From Arcuatula senhousia (taxonomy: Eukaryota > Mollusca > Bivalvia > Mytilida > Mytilidae), in assembly GCA_963971305.1 (NCBI GenBank), contig OZ020313.1, positions 22,827,260 to 22,891,259 of the forward strand: a stretch of DNA of 64,000 nt. The letters run 5' to 3'. The notes under the pieces were generated by a model, which ran no database searches, was not told the origin of the DNA, and saw only the letters and a program-made list of their open reading frames with translations. This document shows, piece after piece, positions 56,601-63,076 of the stretch (the stretch's first letter is position 1; every line of letters begins with the position of its first letter). A program made the translations under genes and the position numbers.

Positions 56601-59600
56601 GGACTTTTTGGAAGCATTAGATAGCCTATTGTGTCAACTTCCAACTGAATCAGTAATGACTTTTCTCTGTGGAGATTTCAACATTAATATCCAAAAGACT
56701 GACCCAAAGCAATTGTCACTCAAAAGACTGCTTAGATACCATGGATTTTTCCAGTGCTATTCTGACATAACTCACAGATGTGGATCATGCTTGGATCATG
56801 TGTACATTAACAGAGACATCATTGACCATGTTATCACATCCATAACTCCAGTACATTACTCAGACCATTTTGTTGTTACAGTCTGCTTGCCATTTCAACT
56901 AATTAATTAAAGCTTTTAAATATATTAATATTTTTTAGGTAAGAATAATACATTTTTATGGTCCACCAACTTTGTTGTGAACAATATAATTTATCATTCT
57001 GCTTGTCTGTGTTTATAAGTAGGGTTTATCTGCATTTGATCTGTTTTCTGAAGCCATACTTAGTTTTATTATAAGGAATGGTCATAAAAGTGGTCGAGTG
57101 GGGGTATACTTAGCACAACAAAGTGCAACCTCTTGTTTCAAACTGCTTTATCTTATTTTCAAGTTAAAAAATACACCATTGACTTAAATGATACCAGAAT
57201 CTATGAACTGATGTACCTTCCACAGTCAATGAAAATTGATGTCCACAATTCAAATACATGTACTTTAACTATTTTACAGAAATTCCCTAACACTTGCTGT
57301 GTCTTATCTAATCCTGATGCAGCTCTGAAGGACCCAGATCAGGCCATGCCTACTGATGTCACAAAATGCTATGCCAGGGACGACAGTTTTGTCTATGAGG
57401 TAAGATTACCGGACAGAATTCCTGATGATGTGCTATGTCATAATAAAATTACATATACTCTTAAAAAAAAGTTACCCATAGGTAGAAAATACCCTATACT
57501 GGATTTTATTTCATGAAAATTGATTGCAGAACAGCTTGGTATTATTATTTTGAAATGGTGTAGGTTTGTATTACACTTGCAGGGAATTTTCTACATATGT
57601 GTAACTTTCTTTGAAGAGTCTTTTACAGTGTATATGCCCTGTATACATATACTCATGGAAAAAAGAAACTGTGCATGTCTATTGGAAATCAATTGTACCC
57701 ATACTTCTTTTAATCAGAAAATCTTTAAAAATACAGTTATCGAGTTGAAATTTTCACTGAATGTCCAGTGGACCATGCAGATCATTTTTGGGTAAAAATC
57801 CGAAAAATAATTAATTCCAGATTCTGAGATTCAAAAAACCACTTTTTTAACCCAAAAATTTAAAATCAAGATTTTCACTCAAAATTTAACCTGTTAACCT
57901 TCAATCACTAAAAGAAGAAACGTTTTTGGTGAAAATCAGCTGAGAAAACTTAATTTAAAAAATGTGCATTGTTTCCAAAGTGTGATTTTTTGAATTTCAA
58001 ATTGACACTACCTGATTTCAAACTGCAAACAAAACATCTTTTAGGGGTCTAAAAATGAAATTTTTTGTCCAGATCTTGAGAAAAATAATTTTGCAATACT
58101 TTTGTGATAAAATGTATCAAATACTAAATGAAATTTTGAATTTGTGATTTTTATTTGACCGCAAATTTTTTGCGATCGTATTATGTTGTGGTTGTCGTCG
58201 TTGTCGTCTGTAGACACTTTGGTTTCCGTGCAATAACTTTAGTTGCAGTTAACCAATTGTTATAAAATTTTGATATGATGTTTATAACCACTAAAGGAAG
58301 GTTGGTATTGCATTTGGGGTTTCTGGCCCCTACCGTTTTAGAAAAAAGGGCCAAAAGGGGCTAAAACGGGTGTATTGACAAAACGTCTGTAGAAAGTTTA
58401 ATTTTCATCTGATTTTGATCATTCTTTTTTTATTGTATTCCTCAATAAATTCTGTCAACAAAATGTAACAACACCTTTGATGTATCTTGTACCGTTACAT
58501 TGCTATGAGGGGTCAAAAAGGGGCCACACCCCAAAAATCGACTTTTTTATTTGTGGTCCGATTTTCAAAATCTTTTTTTCATTGGAATCCTTGTAAAAAT
58601 CCCTGCGTGCGTTTTTCAATCAGATTTGCAATGTCTCATACCATTTTTGAGAAATTAGGGGTCAAAGGGGCCAAAAACGCCAGTTATAAAAGTTTTCCAG
58701 GCAAATAGTTTTTTTACCAATATTAAGTTGGAGTGGGCCAGCCAATTGCTATGAAGTTTAAATATGATGATTATATCCACTAAAGGAATGTTGGTTTTGT
58801 ATTTGGGGTTTTTGGCCCCTACTCTTTTAGAAAAAAGGGCCAAAGGGGCTAAAATGGGTGTATTGACAAAACTGTTGTAGAATGTTCATTACTCATTCAA
58901 TTTTGAAAATTCTTTTGTCGTTGAAGTGCTCATAAAATTCTGTCTACTAAATGTGTCAATGATTTTGATATGTATTTCACCATTACATTGCTACAGGGGG
59001 CTAAAGACAGGCCACGCCCATAAAATCAACTTTTTTATTTTTTGTCCGATTTTCAAAATCTTTTTTTCATTGGAATCCTTATGAAAATCCCTGGCTGTTT
59101 TTCAATCAGATTTGCAATATCTCTTACCGTTTTCTAGAAATTAGGGGTCAAAGGGGCCAAAAACACCAATTTTAAAAGTTTGTAAAGGCAAATAGTTTTA
59201 TACTTAAAATTAAGTTGCAGTTATTACATGTATATAAATAAGGCTTTTTGTATGAGATGTTGATGTAAATACATATGTGTCAAAAATGCATTTTTAAGCC
59301 CACCACAGGATATATGTGTCAAAAGCTTTGTAAGTCCACCATGGGCTTCATGTGACCAAAGGAATGGACTATCCATATTAGGCCTCCAACGTACAGGGTT
59401 AAACTTGTTGCGGTCGTATCATGCTGCGCTCGGCGTAGCTTTTTATTCAAAGTGATGCACAGTCCCTTTATTTCATTAGTATATGTAGAGAAACATAAAG
59501 GTTTGAAATCTGCTCATCTGTCCTTCTTTCCCTCATTAGTTTTACTTTTCTAAAATTGCTTGGATTGTACACCTTTCAATAACAGCCACCATTTTGAAAT

Positions 59601-60924
59601 GGTGACCATCTTTAAACTTTTGAAAGTGGATCACCTAGTGTCACCTCAGACCCACCTTACCAAGTCTTATTATATTCAGTTGAAGTGTTTTTAGATTCAA
59701 ATTCCTCTTCCATGAAGGAAGTTATTTTATAATCATCTTGACATTTTAAACAACATTTCTCTTTGTCCATTTGCATGAATTTACCTGTAATATCACTATC
59801 ATAAAACATTTTACGTGTATTTTTGGTAACAATGTGATCGCTTTTTTAGGCTGGATGCAAGGACAGTTTGAAGGATTGGGCTACCAAGTATAGCTCTATT
59901 ATCTATGGTGTTGGTATAGGCATTGCAGTTCTTGAGGTAATACAAAATATGTCTTAGAAAATTGAACTTCAATGAATGGTATACAAGTGACTTTTGATGT
60001 ATTAAAAGGGCCAGTTTAATATGTAATCTCATTGTAAATATTCAACTTTTTAAGAGGTCATCATTACATAATGTACATGTTTAAGCGGAGAGCTCAACGG
60101 CGAGTTCCCGCTAAAAAATTGCCTAATGCTGATATTGATTTTTTTGGGTCCGGATATGCTTCTCACAATTTATACAGGTCTAGTGTGAATTTGAAAATAT
60201 TTACCAATTATGCTAGTCGCCTTCCAAAGATTATCTATGTAAATACAGAACAAGGAGAAAAATATTCTGACGATGATGAGTTTTATCCAATTTTTTTTTT
60301 ACATTTTCTTTTTAAAGCTCATTCACCCCAAGCACCTCGTCCCAAACTGAACATTCTAGAAAATGAAAATAACTACATACCATGACATCAGATCTTATTT
60401 GACTACTGGATTCAAAATCAAACATTTTATTCAATCATTAAAAGCTGTGTTAGCAAAGACAAAGATGCTTATTATATATGCCTTAATATTTAAAACATTG
60501 TGTCTTCAGCTTAAAATAATGATCAATAATCAATCAAAACATTTCATTCCGGTGACTAAGAACTTATTAAACGAAAACGCACATTGCTTGTGTTTGAGGA
60601 AGAGATCACAACATTTAACATTTGCATCAAAAGTGGCCACATCTTTTTGGGAATTGGGTCCTTTAGATCTTGGATTATGAATTTTAAACGATTTTATTCT
60701 TCAATTGAGACGCGGAACTCCGTCATATGAGGGCAAAAAAAGAGGATCAACTTGAATTTATGCTGCTGTGCATTTAGGCAATGCCTATCTCATATTAAGA
60801 TTTTTTGCCATGGAATATGTTTTATAGATAGATTATACATACTATAATTATAATTTATATATTTCAGATATTCAGCATTGTATGGGCTTGCTGTTACTGC
60901 AGAAACATCGGAAAGGAAGAATAG
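35575..60924 (+). CDS. Tetraspanin (8 coding exons, complete)
   Basis: Joining 35596-35655, 40998-41207, 43353-43427, 44581-44679, 45468-45530, 57280-57399, 59850-59936 and 60868-60924 gives 256 codons plus TAG; every intron is phase 0 with GT-AG ends. The four membrane segments are at ~10-36 (spanning the exon 1-2 junction), ~59-82, ~91-114 and ~226-248. The large extracellular loop has the family signature: CCG at 151-153, PNTCC at 172-176, C199 and C212, giving six conserved cysteines, plus a possible N-glycosylation site NVT at 161-163. Cysteines near both membrane ends (NCC, CCYC) are likely palmitoylated. Tetraspanins organise membrane microdomains with integrins and other partners; the subfamily is not assigned. 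The exon containing the ATG starts at 35575 after a tttttttcag acceptor, so a 5' non-coding exon lies upstream. Intron 5 (11.7 kb) carries an intact Helentron. Confidence 0.9.
35885..40232 (+). mobile_element. Helentron-like non-autonomous element, family B (copy B1), interrupted by A6
   Basis: The head is TATACGACCGCAAA paired with TTTGCGGACGTATA, then GTCGTCGTCTGCGTTG. The body units contain TTTGTTCCCACAATAACTT and GGGGCCAAAAGGGG phrases. The tail TTGCGGTCGTA is the subterminal inverse of TACGACCGCAA, followed by a hairpin GCTGCGC-TCA-GCGAAGC and TTTTTAT. A family-A composite occupies 36086-39136. Without it the element is ~1.3 kb, as is copy B2. It lies in intron 1 of the tetraspanin gene. 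Confidence 0.8.
36086..39136 (+). mobile_element. Composite family-A element with two heads and one tail (A6)
   Basis: Heads at 36086 and 37305 (both AGCTCACCTGGACC-GAA-GGTCCATGTGAGCT) begin a nearly identical 1219-bp tandem duplication, 36086-37304 and 37305-38523. More ~155-bp units and a single tail (CAGGTGAGC, GGCTCC/GGAGCC, CTCTTGT) follow. The first copy has no tail. The insertion is inside family-B copy B1, between T and T. Confidence 0.85.
40998..41207 (+). CDS. Tetraspanin exon: TM1 end, small loop, TM2
   Basis: Acceptor ttatcag|CTC and donor TTT|gtaagt. 70 codons run from LCGATILGLGIW to KCLLGF. The small extracellular loop and the TM2 residues are typical of the family. Confidence 0.93.
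42486..42630. mobile_element. 145-bp foldback element with ~41-bp arms
   Basis: The left arm 42486-42526 (TACATTGAATGCAATATTTT start) and the right arm 42589-42630 are inverse copies with a single-base indel. The centre adds a further GGACCT/AGGTCC pairing around AGCGGTAGCGCTTCATGTTC. The whole element can form one long hairpin. It lies in tetraspanin intron 2. No protein is encoded. Confidence 0.75.
43353..43427 (+). CDS. Tetraspanin exon: TM3
   Basis: Acceptor tttttcag|TAC and donor GAG|gtatgt. 25 hydrophobic codons make up TM3. Confidence 0.92.
44581..44679 (+). CDS. Tetraspanin exon: start of large loop
   Basis: Acceptor atccatcag|GTG and donor GAG|gttaaa (weak donor). 33 codons form the helical start of the large extracellular loop. 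Confidence 0.88.
45011..45282 (+). mobile_element. tRNA-derived SINE, + strand, with 12-bp target duplication
   Basis: Flanked by CAGGGGCCAGTG on both sides (44999-45010 and 45283-45294). The head has an A-box-like TGGCAGTTTGGTTTAAGATG and a clear B box GTTCGAGTCC near 45090. The body resembles the minus-strand copy at 26869-27140, and the tail is CATCAACACACACACAC. It lies in tetraspanin intron 4. Confidence 0.8.
45468..45530 (+). CDS. Tetraspanin exon: CCG motif
   Basis: Acceptor ttttgtag|TTT and donor CAG|gtaaag. 21 codons include FKCCG and the NVT glycosylation site. Confidence 0.92.
45591..46163 (+). mobile_element. Helentron-like non-autonomous element, family C
   Basis: The head TATGCCCCC pairs with GGGGGGCAT across a short loop, then CATGTCCGTCCATCCGTCCG. 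Three ~150-bp units share TTTGAAACTTGG and CATCTACTTCCTGTTTGGG. The tail GCGGGGGCAT (46127-46136) is the inverse of ATGCCCCCGC at the head. It is followed by a hairpin GTGTCC-CAT-GGACGC and the terminus ATTCCTTCT. It lies in tetraspanin intron 5. Confidence 0.75.
46546..47157. mobile_element. 612-bp foldback/MITE
   Basis: The outer arms share AAAGGACAAGATATGATAAG in inverse orientation (about 46557 and 47127-47146), with CGGTA/TACCG further out. The inner arms are AACTATGAGCCACACA and TGTGTGGCTCATAGTT around the centre (46793-46905). Intervening segments are recognisably inverse copies of each other, so the whole element is one decayed palindrome. It ends about 35 bp before the Helentron. Confidence 0.65.
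47284..49440 (+). repeat. ~168-bp tandem array in the Helentron 5' region
   Basis: About nine nearly identical units (cores starting CTTCTACTGAAGGGATTGAT at roughly 168-bp steps, 47467-48790) are flanked by diverged outer units at 47299 and after 48955. One unit is about 12 bp shorter (near 47560). The core AAGGGATTG...TTTGGTA is also recognisable in family-A units. The array is non-coding. Confidence 0.85.
49816..56910 (+). CDS. Helentron Rep-helicase-endonuclease protein
   Basis: 2364 aa, uninterrupted, ATG in an A-rich context (AAAGCCATGC). Residues 1-350 are Lys/Ser-rich with likely nuclear localisation signals. Residues ~356-592 hold about ten 23-residue charged repeats (RSEMTESEKQDVLVRDK type). 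Cys-rich fingers are at ~624-680 (CCCCH, CYICNTC). The rolling-circle Rep domain is at ~990-1340, with the HUH-type motif HAH at 1135-1137 and two candidate catalytic tyrosines Y1322 and Y1326 with K1329 (YVASYMSK). The Pif1-like helicase starts at ~1660: Walker A GGAGVGKS 1686-1693, Walker B VIDEIS near 1776, GDLFQLPP, HKAQGKT near 2064, YTALSRV. Residues ~2165-2358 are an APE-type endonuclease (TETW 2179, GDFN 2286, SDH 2349), the domain that separates Helentrons from canonical Helitrons. It would nick, unwind and strand-transfer the element and probably related short copies. Confidence 0.95.
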   Translation: MPKKKSLEQKKRERREEKKKNDKSAECEIKDKSGKHKKSEKSQPNEKCVNKDNSEKQNNLMNVFTDPDAAINITTNMSATLNQKSGDQKMKERKKKNFSKLNVCKKSQNCHGGLEGHSGIKTTELESEQSALTKNTKVKEKRKCDLLSSDVPSKKPRITESANVFLERGSSTFVAANQLNYGSIEKMNKIKDNASNKKCAKTSDCMRKDSQIEGSSNKFTPKCLQERMEQKQLFSKYNDTANMVKPEKESAKENLDKDRKDTQIGHTQTNSEVESTSRTYFGGNELLNNYLRCQQVLQQNKNQSAKQTLDHTLSHKGRKKNAMNYKPHSQNHIDRERDRKRKQLIRAARSKTKKQADLLKDKLRKQDERSKLTEKEKKNILVKDKNRHQNKRSEMNESDKQDVLVKDKKRKGKKRRELTESEKQKILVKDKKQHQNKRSQMTELEKQDVLVRDKTRKQNERSEMTESGKKDVLVKDKKRKGKRRSELTKSEKQKILVKDKKQHQNKRSEMTESEKRDVLVRDKTRKQNERSEMTESEKRDVLVRDKTRKQNERSEMTESEKRDVLVRDKTRKQNARSELTESDKQDNLIRDRQRKALKRQTPTSTIEKSIETFTNLAKIGPEFICCCCHRLMYKEYTSLLDETKYDKLDPDIKTACISIMSSNDGQCYICNTCHWYFKRNRMPPQAAANKLKVPDIPEELRDLSNLEVSLISRRIPFMKILGLPRGKQKAIHGAVVNVPCNPDETCGILPRIPSSSSVITVKLKRKLKYRGHVYYQTIRPWKIKRALHFLKFIQKNPHYQDVVINENWEEDCISEDRDLWESLNNTNAPLDESDDQNENDNTQEDESDTEKDSTIENNDFEQLLNTKANLCGMPFDSCLQPKDMSSDADLLLNIAPGEGKKPLGIHSDLHSEEMSFPQLFPDGKCGFDEKRQSKLSLKQYFNARLLNQDNRFASSTEYLFYAQYRAEAKEIFDSISIAMRKTKAGTQDRIKAGDVKEATELRKLTRNDLNYHFLQRVRGSPAYYNKMMYDLLGMIRQLGVCTWFLTLSSADLKWKDVVQVIAAQQGRKLTDEDVENLSWEEKGQWLRTNPVTAARHFDHRLQIFMKTLVLGNAGCIGKVQDFKYRIEFQQRGSPHAHMVIWVKDAPKLTEESVQEVCAFIDTYISCQFSEDNLALNNLVKSSQKHSHTFTCRKSGSSCRFSFPRPPVNTTQVFFPSVDDAPITPSEQTQYQLVLTQIQQELNEQTPESEDTLNDIFTRLNITEEQYIRALKWIKTKNGHPAILYRRRPSECFVNNFNPHLLTAWQANLDIQFITNVYACIMYVASYMSKPEKTLGELLQSVSKTCEPKGPKERMQHVAKKFLTNREVSAQESAYRLLSLPMSKGSRSVLFVPTDLPENRTKLLKPLKVIQELDDDEEDIYQAGMIDKYKLRPQSVNDLCLADFASHYRLSKPKCSSSVDPDVLNEEELDNIQTEDEPEPNFPKTITLSDIKQSVSLRKVQAIIRTHQFSRTKQPEEFFHSKLMLYMPWRNELRDLRAEDLSYETKFKEVVLDIKSKYEEYEPKAEEFLAAATAFEQNGPPEDAWATLAPQAEQERHEDQEAERSDDPDHPFDNPPEAVNPRDLGIVPHTYEIDVNKVSTAQWLDMTTSLNDEQRQIHQFITQWCIEYQMTYKTQKTPPPFYIFLTGGAGVGKSHVVKTIVQTANRILQIGQKNEEVVVLVCAFTGAAAFNIDGYTLHAAFQFNPKHDTKYADYIPISNEQLANMREKLGKLTILVIDEISFVGVEMLHKIHNRLCDLMASNEPFGGVSVLAVGDLFQLPPVCQRQVFEQLSHDNLARFYGSLWTKHFQVLPLVQIMRQKDDAKFANTLNNIRTNDFKEEDITLIKSRCITHDSAEYPSLALHIFAQNADVDAHNNKIIEELGQTIITVVAEDTKKDKETGHISNIAVKEKEGGLMKTLRICIGARVMMTSNINVIDGLVNSASGTVTNFSPPIPDLNTDNYKPKYIWVKFDVERVGIATRSKFAGIAPDSDSTPIERHEASVRKGVVTGTRRQFPLVLAWAITVHKAQGKTVDQLVVSSKGRFQNGHMYTALSRVKTLDGLFFIDGFDQKKIKCDLKAKKEMDRMTLLKKFRLSPPKTLHLPNMMYLKLSLLNISSLRFHFGCLLKDTWLTNAHVIALTETWMSARDNTYHYSIDDYQMTRRDRLNQAGGGVANYIHSMFHVEQEFQIDTFFECSAVLLEHRVYSFRLLLITIYNKPGNTSEDFLEALDSLLCQLPTESVMTFLCGDFNINIQKTDPKQLSLKRLLRYHGFFQCYSDITHRCGSCLDHVYINRDIIDHVITSITPVHYSDHFVVTVCLPFQLIN
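57137..58151 (+). other. Intronic sequence around the sixth tetraspanin exon
   Basis: Apart from the exon at 57280-57399 this is AT-rich intron. The open frames that run through the exon into both introns are accidental. No repeat identified. Confidence 0.5.
57280..57399 (+). CDS. Tetraspanin exon: PNTCC and variable loop
   Basis: Acceptor attttacag|AAA and donor GAG|gtaaga. 40 codons include PNTCC and TKC. It lies only 143 bp downstream of the Helentron 3' end. Confidence 0.92.
58152..59446 (+). mobile_element. Helentron-like non-autonomous element, family B (copy B2)
   Basis: The head GACCGCAAATTTTTTGCGAT is followed by GTTGTCGTCGTTGTCGTCTG. Two ~450-bp units share GGCCACACCCCAAAAATC-like and ATTAGGGGTCAAAGGGGCC phrases. 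The tail TTGCGGTCGTATCATGCTGC, hairpin GCTGCGC-TCG-GCGTAGC and end TTTTTAT match B1. It lies in tetraspanin intron 6. Confidence 0.78.
59850..59936 (+). CDS. Tetraspanin exon: last loop cysteine and TM4 start
   Basis: Acceptor ttttttag|GCT and donor GAG|gtaata. 29 codons begin AGCKDSL and enter TM4. Confidence 0.92.
60071..60680 (+). pseudogene. Two overlapping unknown open frames in tetraspanin intron 7
   Basis: Frames 60071-60385 (104 codons) and 60363-60680 (105 codons) overlap in different phases, in otherwise stop-rich AT sequence. They may be one broken coding segment with a frameshift near 60360-60385. The first has a basic start (FKRRAQRRVPAKK) and a YSDDDE acidic stretch. I recognise no domain. 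Inverse words GAGTTCC (60098) and GGAACTC (60713) lie near the ends, weakly suggesting an inserted element. Confidence 0.3.
60868..60924 (+). CDS. Tetraspanin terminal exon
   Basis: Acceptor atatttcag|ATA. 18 codons (end of TM4, CCYC, IGKEE) and the TAG stop at 60922-60924. Confidence 0.92.
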   Translation: MFSIVWACCYCRNIGKEE

Positions 60925-61580
60925 AAACACAGCCAGCTTATTTACAATGTACATTTATGCTAGTTATGACATTTTTCTAGTTTAATTTTTTAAAATGCTT
61001 TAAGTTAATAATTTGAATTTTATTTTCTTTAGAGATTTTGAATATTTATTTTCAGGTTATATGCATAATATATTTTTGTAACCAAAAGTTTTAAAACCCA
61101 TTTGAATAATTGGCTTTATTTTCTTATGTGAGATACTAGTCATTATTGAAGTGCTGTTACGATATTGCCATATTTTTTTGCTGCTCAATTATAAAGCAAG
61201 GTTAAAAGCAATATTAGTTATTTAAGAGTCCCCATTCTACTGCAGAAATAAAATCAGAAAAAAACTTGGTATCAGCCAGTTTATGTACGTCGAACAAAAA
61301 GTATAACCATTTCAACACCAGAATAGCTTTAACTGACGTAAGTGTTTTCAAAGACTACTTGCTATGCCTGTCATTCATAATTAGGATACATTTTGTAGAT
61401 CTTTACTTGCTATTTCAATAGCCAGTGTCTCAAGGGTATTAAACTGGGCATCTTTTTAACACAAATTGATAGTTTGTACCGATTTCCTGTAAAAATAAAA
61501 GGGAGAAAATTTGTAGAGAATAAATAGATTTTTTTTTTTATAATGTCTTGTATAAAGTGTTTGCTGACACGCTTTTTTAT
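60925..61580 (+). other. Tetraspanin 3' UTR and flank
   Basis: AT-rich sequence with AATAAA-type signals near 61247 and 61494 and GAATAAAT near 61519. Which one is used cannot be decided from the sequence. No other feature precedes the family-A copy. Confidence 0.5.
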
Positions 61581-63076
61581 TAGCTCACCTGGCCAAAGGC
61601 CATGTGAGCTATTGCCATCACTTGGCGTCCGTCGTCGTCGTCCGTCGTCGTCGTCGTCCGTCGTCGTCGTCCGTCGTCGTCGTCGTCCGTCGTCGTCGTC
61701 CGTCGTCGTTAACTTTTCTTCAAACTTCTTCTCCTCTGAAATGGCTTCACAGATTCAAACCAAATTTGGTCTGGTGGTACTTTAGGGTATCCCCCACAGA
61801 ACTGATGTGGGGATTTTTGATTCGTCGAAAAACATGGCCGCCATGGCTAAAAATAGAACATAGGGGTAAAATGCAGTTTTTTGCAAATAACTCAAAAACG
61901 GCTACAGATATCAAAATTCTGGCATAGGGTAAAAGTGATCAGCACCTCAAGATCTACCTACCCTGAAATTTTGAAGAAAATCCAACAACCCATGTAGGAG
62001 TTATTGCCCTTTTTGTGGATTTTTTGCAAATTTTACACCTGTTTAGCTCAATATCTTGAAAATTATACTAGATATTTGAGAAATTTAAATTGCATATTGT
62101 TAAGCACATCAATATCTACAAAATATGTAATAGGATCAACGTTGTAGGACCTTTCCTTTGAGGAGTTATTGCCCTTAGAACGTCAAAATTGAGCATTTTA
62201 ACAGCATTTCCTCATTACATTGAAAACGTTAACTCCTCTGACACTTTAAGTCCAAATAGAACCAAACTTGGTATAGTTGTTTATTAGCATTAGGTGTATA
62301 GAACTGATGTGGGGATTTTTGATTTGTCGTAAAACATGGCCGCTGTGGCTAAAAATAGAACATAGGGGTAAAATGCAGTTTTTTGCAAATAACTCTAAAA
62401 CGGTGACAGATTTCAAAATTTTGATACGGAACAAAAGTGACCAGCACCTCAAGATCTACCAGCTCTGAAATTTTGAAGAAAATCCAACAACCCATGTAGG
62501 AGTTATTGCCCTTTTTGTGGATTTTTGCAACTGTTTAGCTCAATATCTTGAAAACTATACAAGATATTTGAGAAATTTAAATTGCATATTGTTAAGCACA
62601 TCAAGATCTACAAAATATGTAATAGGGTCAACGTTGTAGGACCTTTCCTTTGAGGAGTTATTGCCCTTAGAACGTCAAAATTGAGCATTTAAAAAGCATT
62701 TCCTCATTATATTGAAAACGTTAACTCCTCTGACACTTTAAGTCCAATTGGAACCAAACTTGGTATTATTGTTTATTAGCAATAGGTGTATAGAACTGAT
62801 GTGGGGATTTTTGATTGGTTGTAAAACATGGCCGCTGTGGCTAAAAATAGAACATTAGGTTAAACTGCATTTTTTCAAAAATAACTCAAAAAGGGTGCCA
62901 GATTTTTAGATTTTGATTGAGAACAAAAGTGATCAGCACCTTAAGATCCACCATATTGTCAGATGACCCCCTTATTAATCTTATGACCCTTTCAACGTCA
63001 AAAAGATTTTGCCTAATAACCTTTACTTCAGGCACATATGTCAGGTGAGCGATTCAGGCTCCTGGGAGCCTCTTGT
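61581..63076 (+). mobile_element. Helentron-like non-autonomous element, family A (copy A7)
   Basis: The head AGCTCACCTGGCC-AAA-GGCCATGTGAGCT is followed by an expanded CCGTCGTCGT tract (61624-61710). Three ~470-bp units (CTCAAGATCTACC, GTAGGAGTTATTGCCC) resemble A5. The tail is CAGGTGAGC, hairpin GGCTCC/GGAGCC and CTCTTGT. It lies downstream of the tetraspanin gene. Confidence 0.8.
61624..61710 (+). repeat. (CCGTCGTCGT)n tract
   Basis: The longest of the GTC-rich tracts that follow family-A heads, built from CGTCGT and CCGTCGT units. Length varies widely between copies in this window, as in a simple repeat that mutates by slippage. Confidence 0.8.

Larger units (their letters stand above)
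47192..57136 (+). mobile_element. Autonomous Helentron (rolling-circle transposon), intact
   Basis: The 5' end is TATACCCCCACTCG (47194-47207) with a head hairpin CCCCCACTCGTAAGAGAGGGGG, then ATTGCAATCACCTTGTCCGTCC and a GTCCGTCC tract. About 13 tandem ~168-bp units follow (47284-49440), then a single 2364-codon frame. The 3' end has CGAGTGGGGGTATA (57095-57108, exact inverse of the 5' start), a hairpin GCAC-AACAAA-GTGC (57113-57126) and CCTCTTGT. Subterminal inverted repeats, a 3' hairpin and no target duplication are Helentron features. It is inserted in tetraspanin intron 5 in the host's orientation. Confidence 0.88.
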
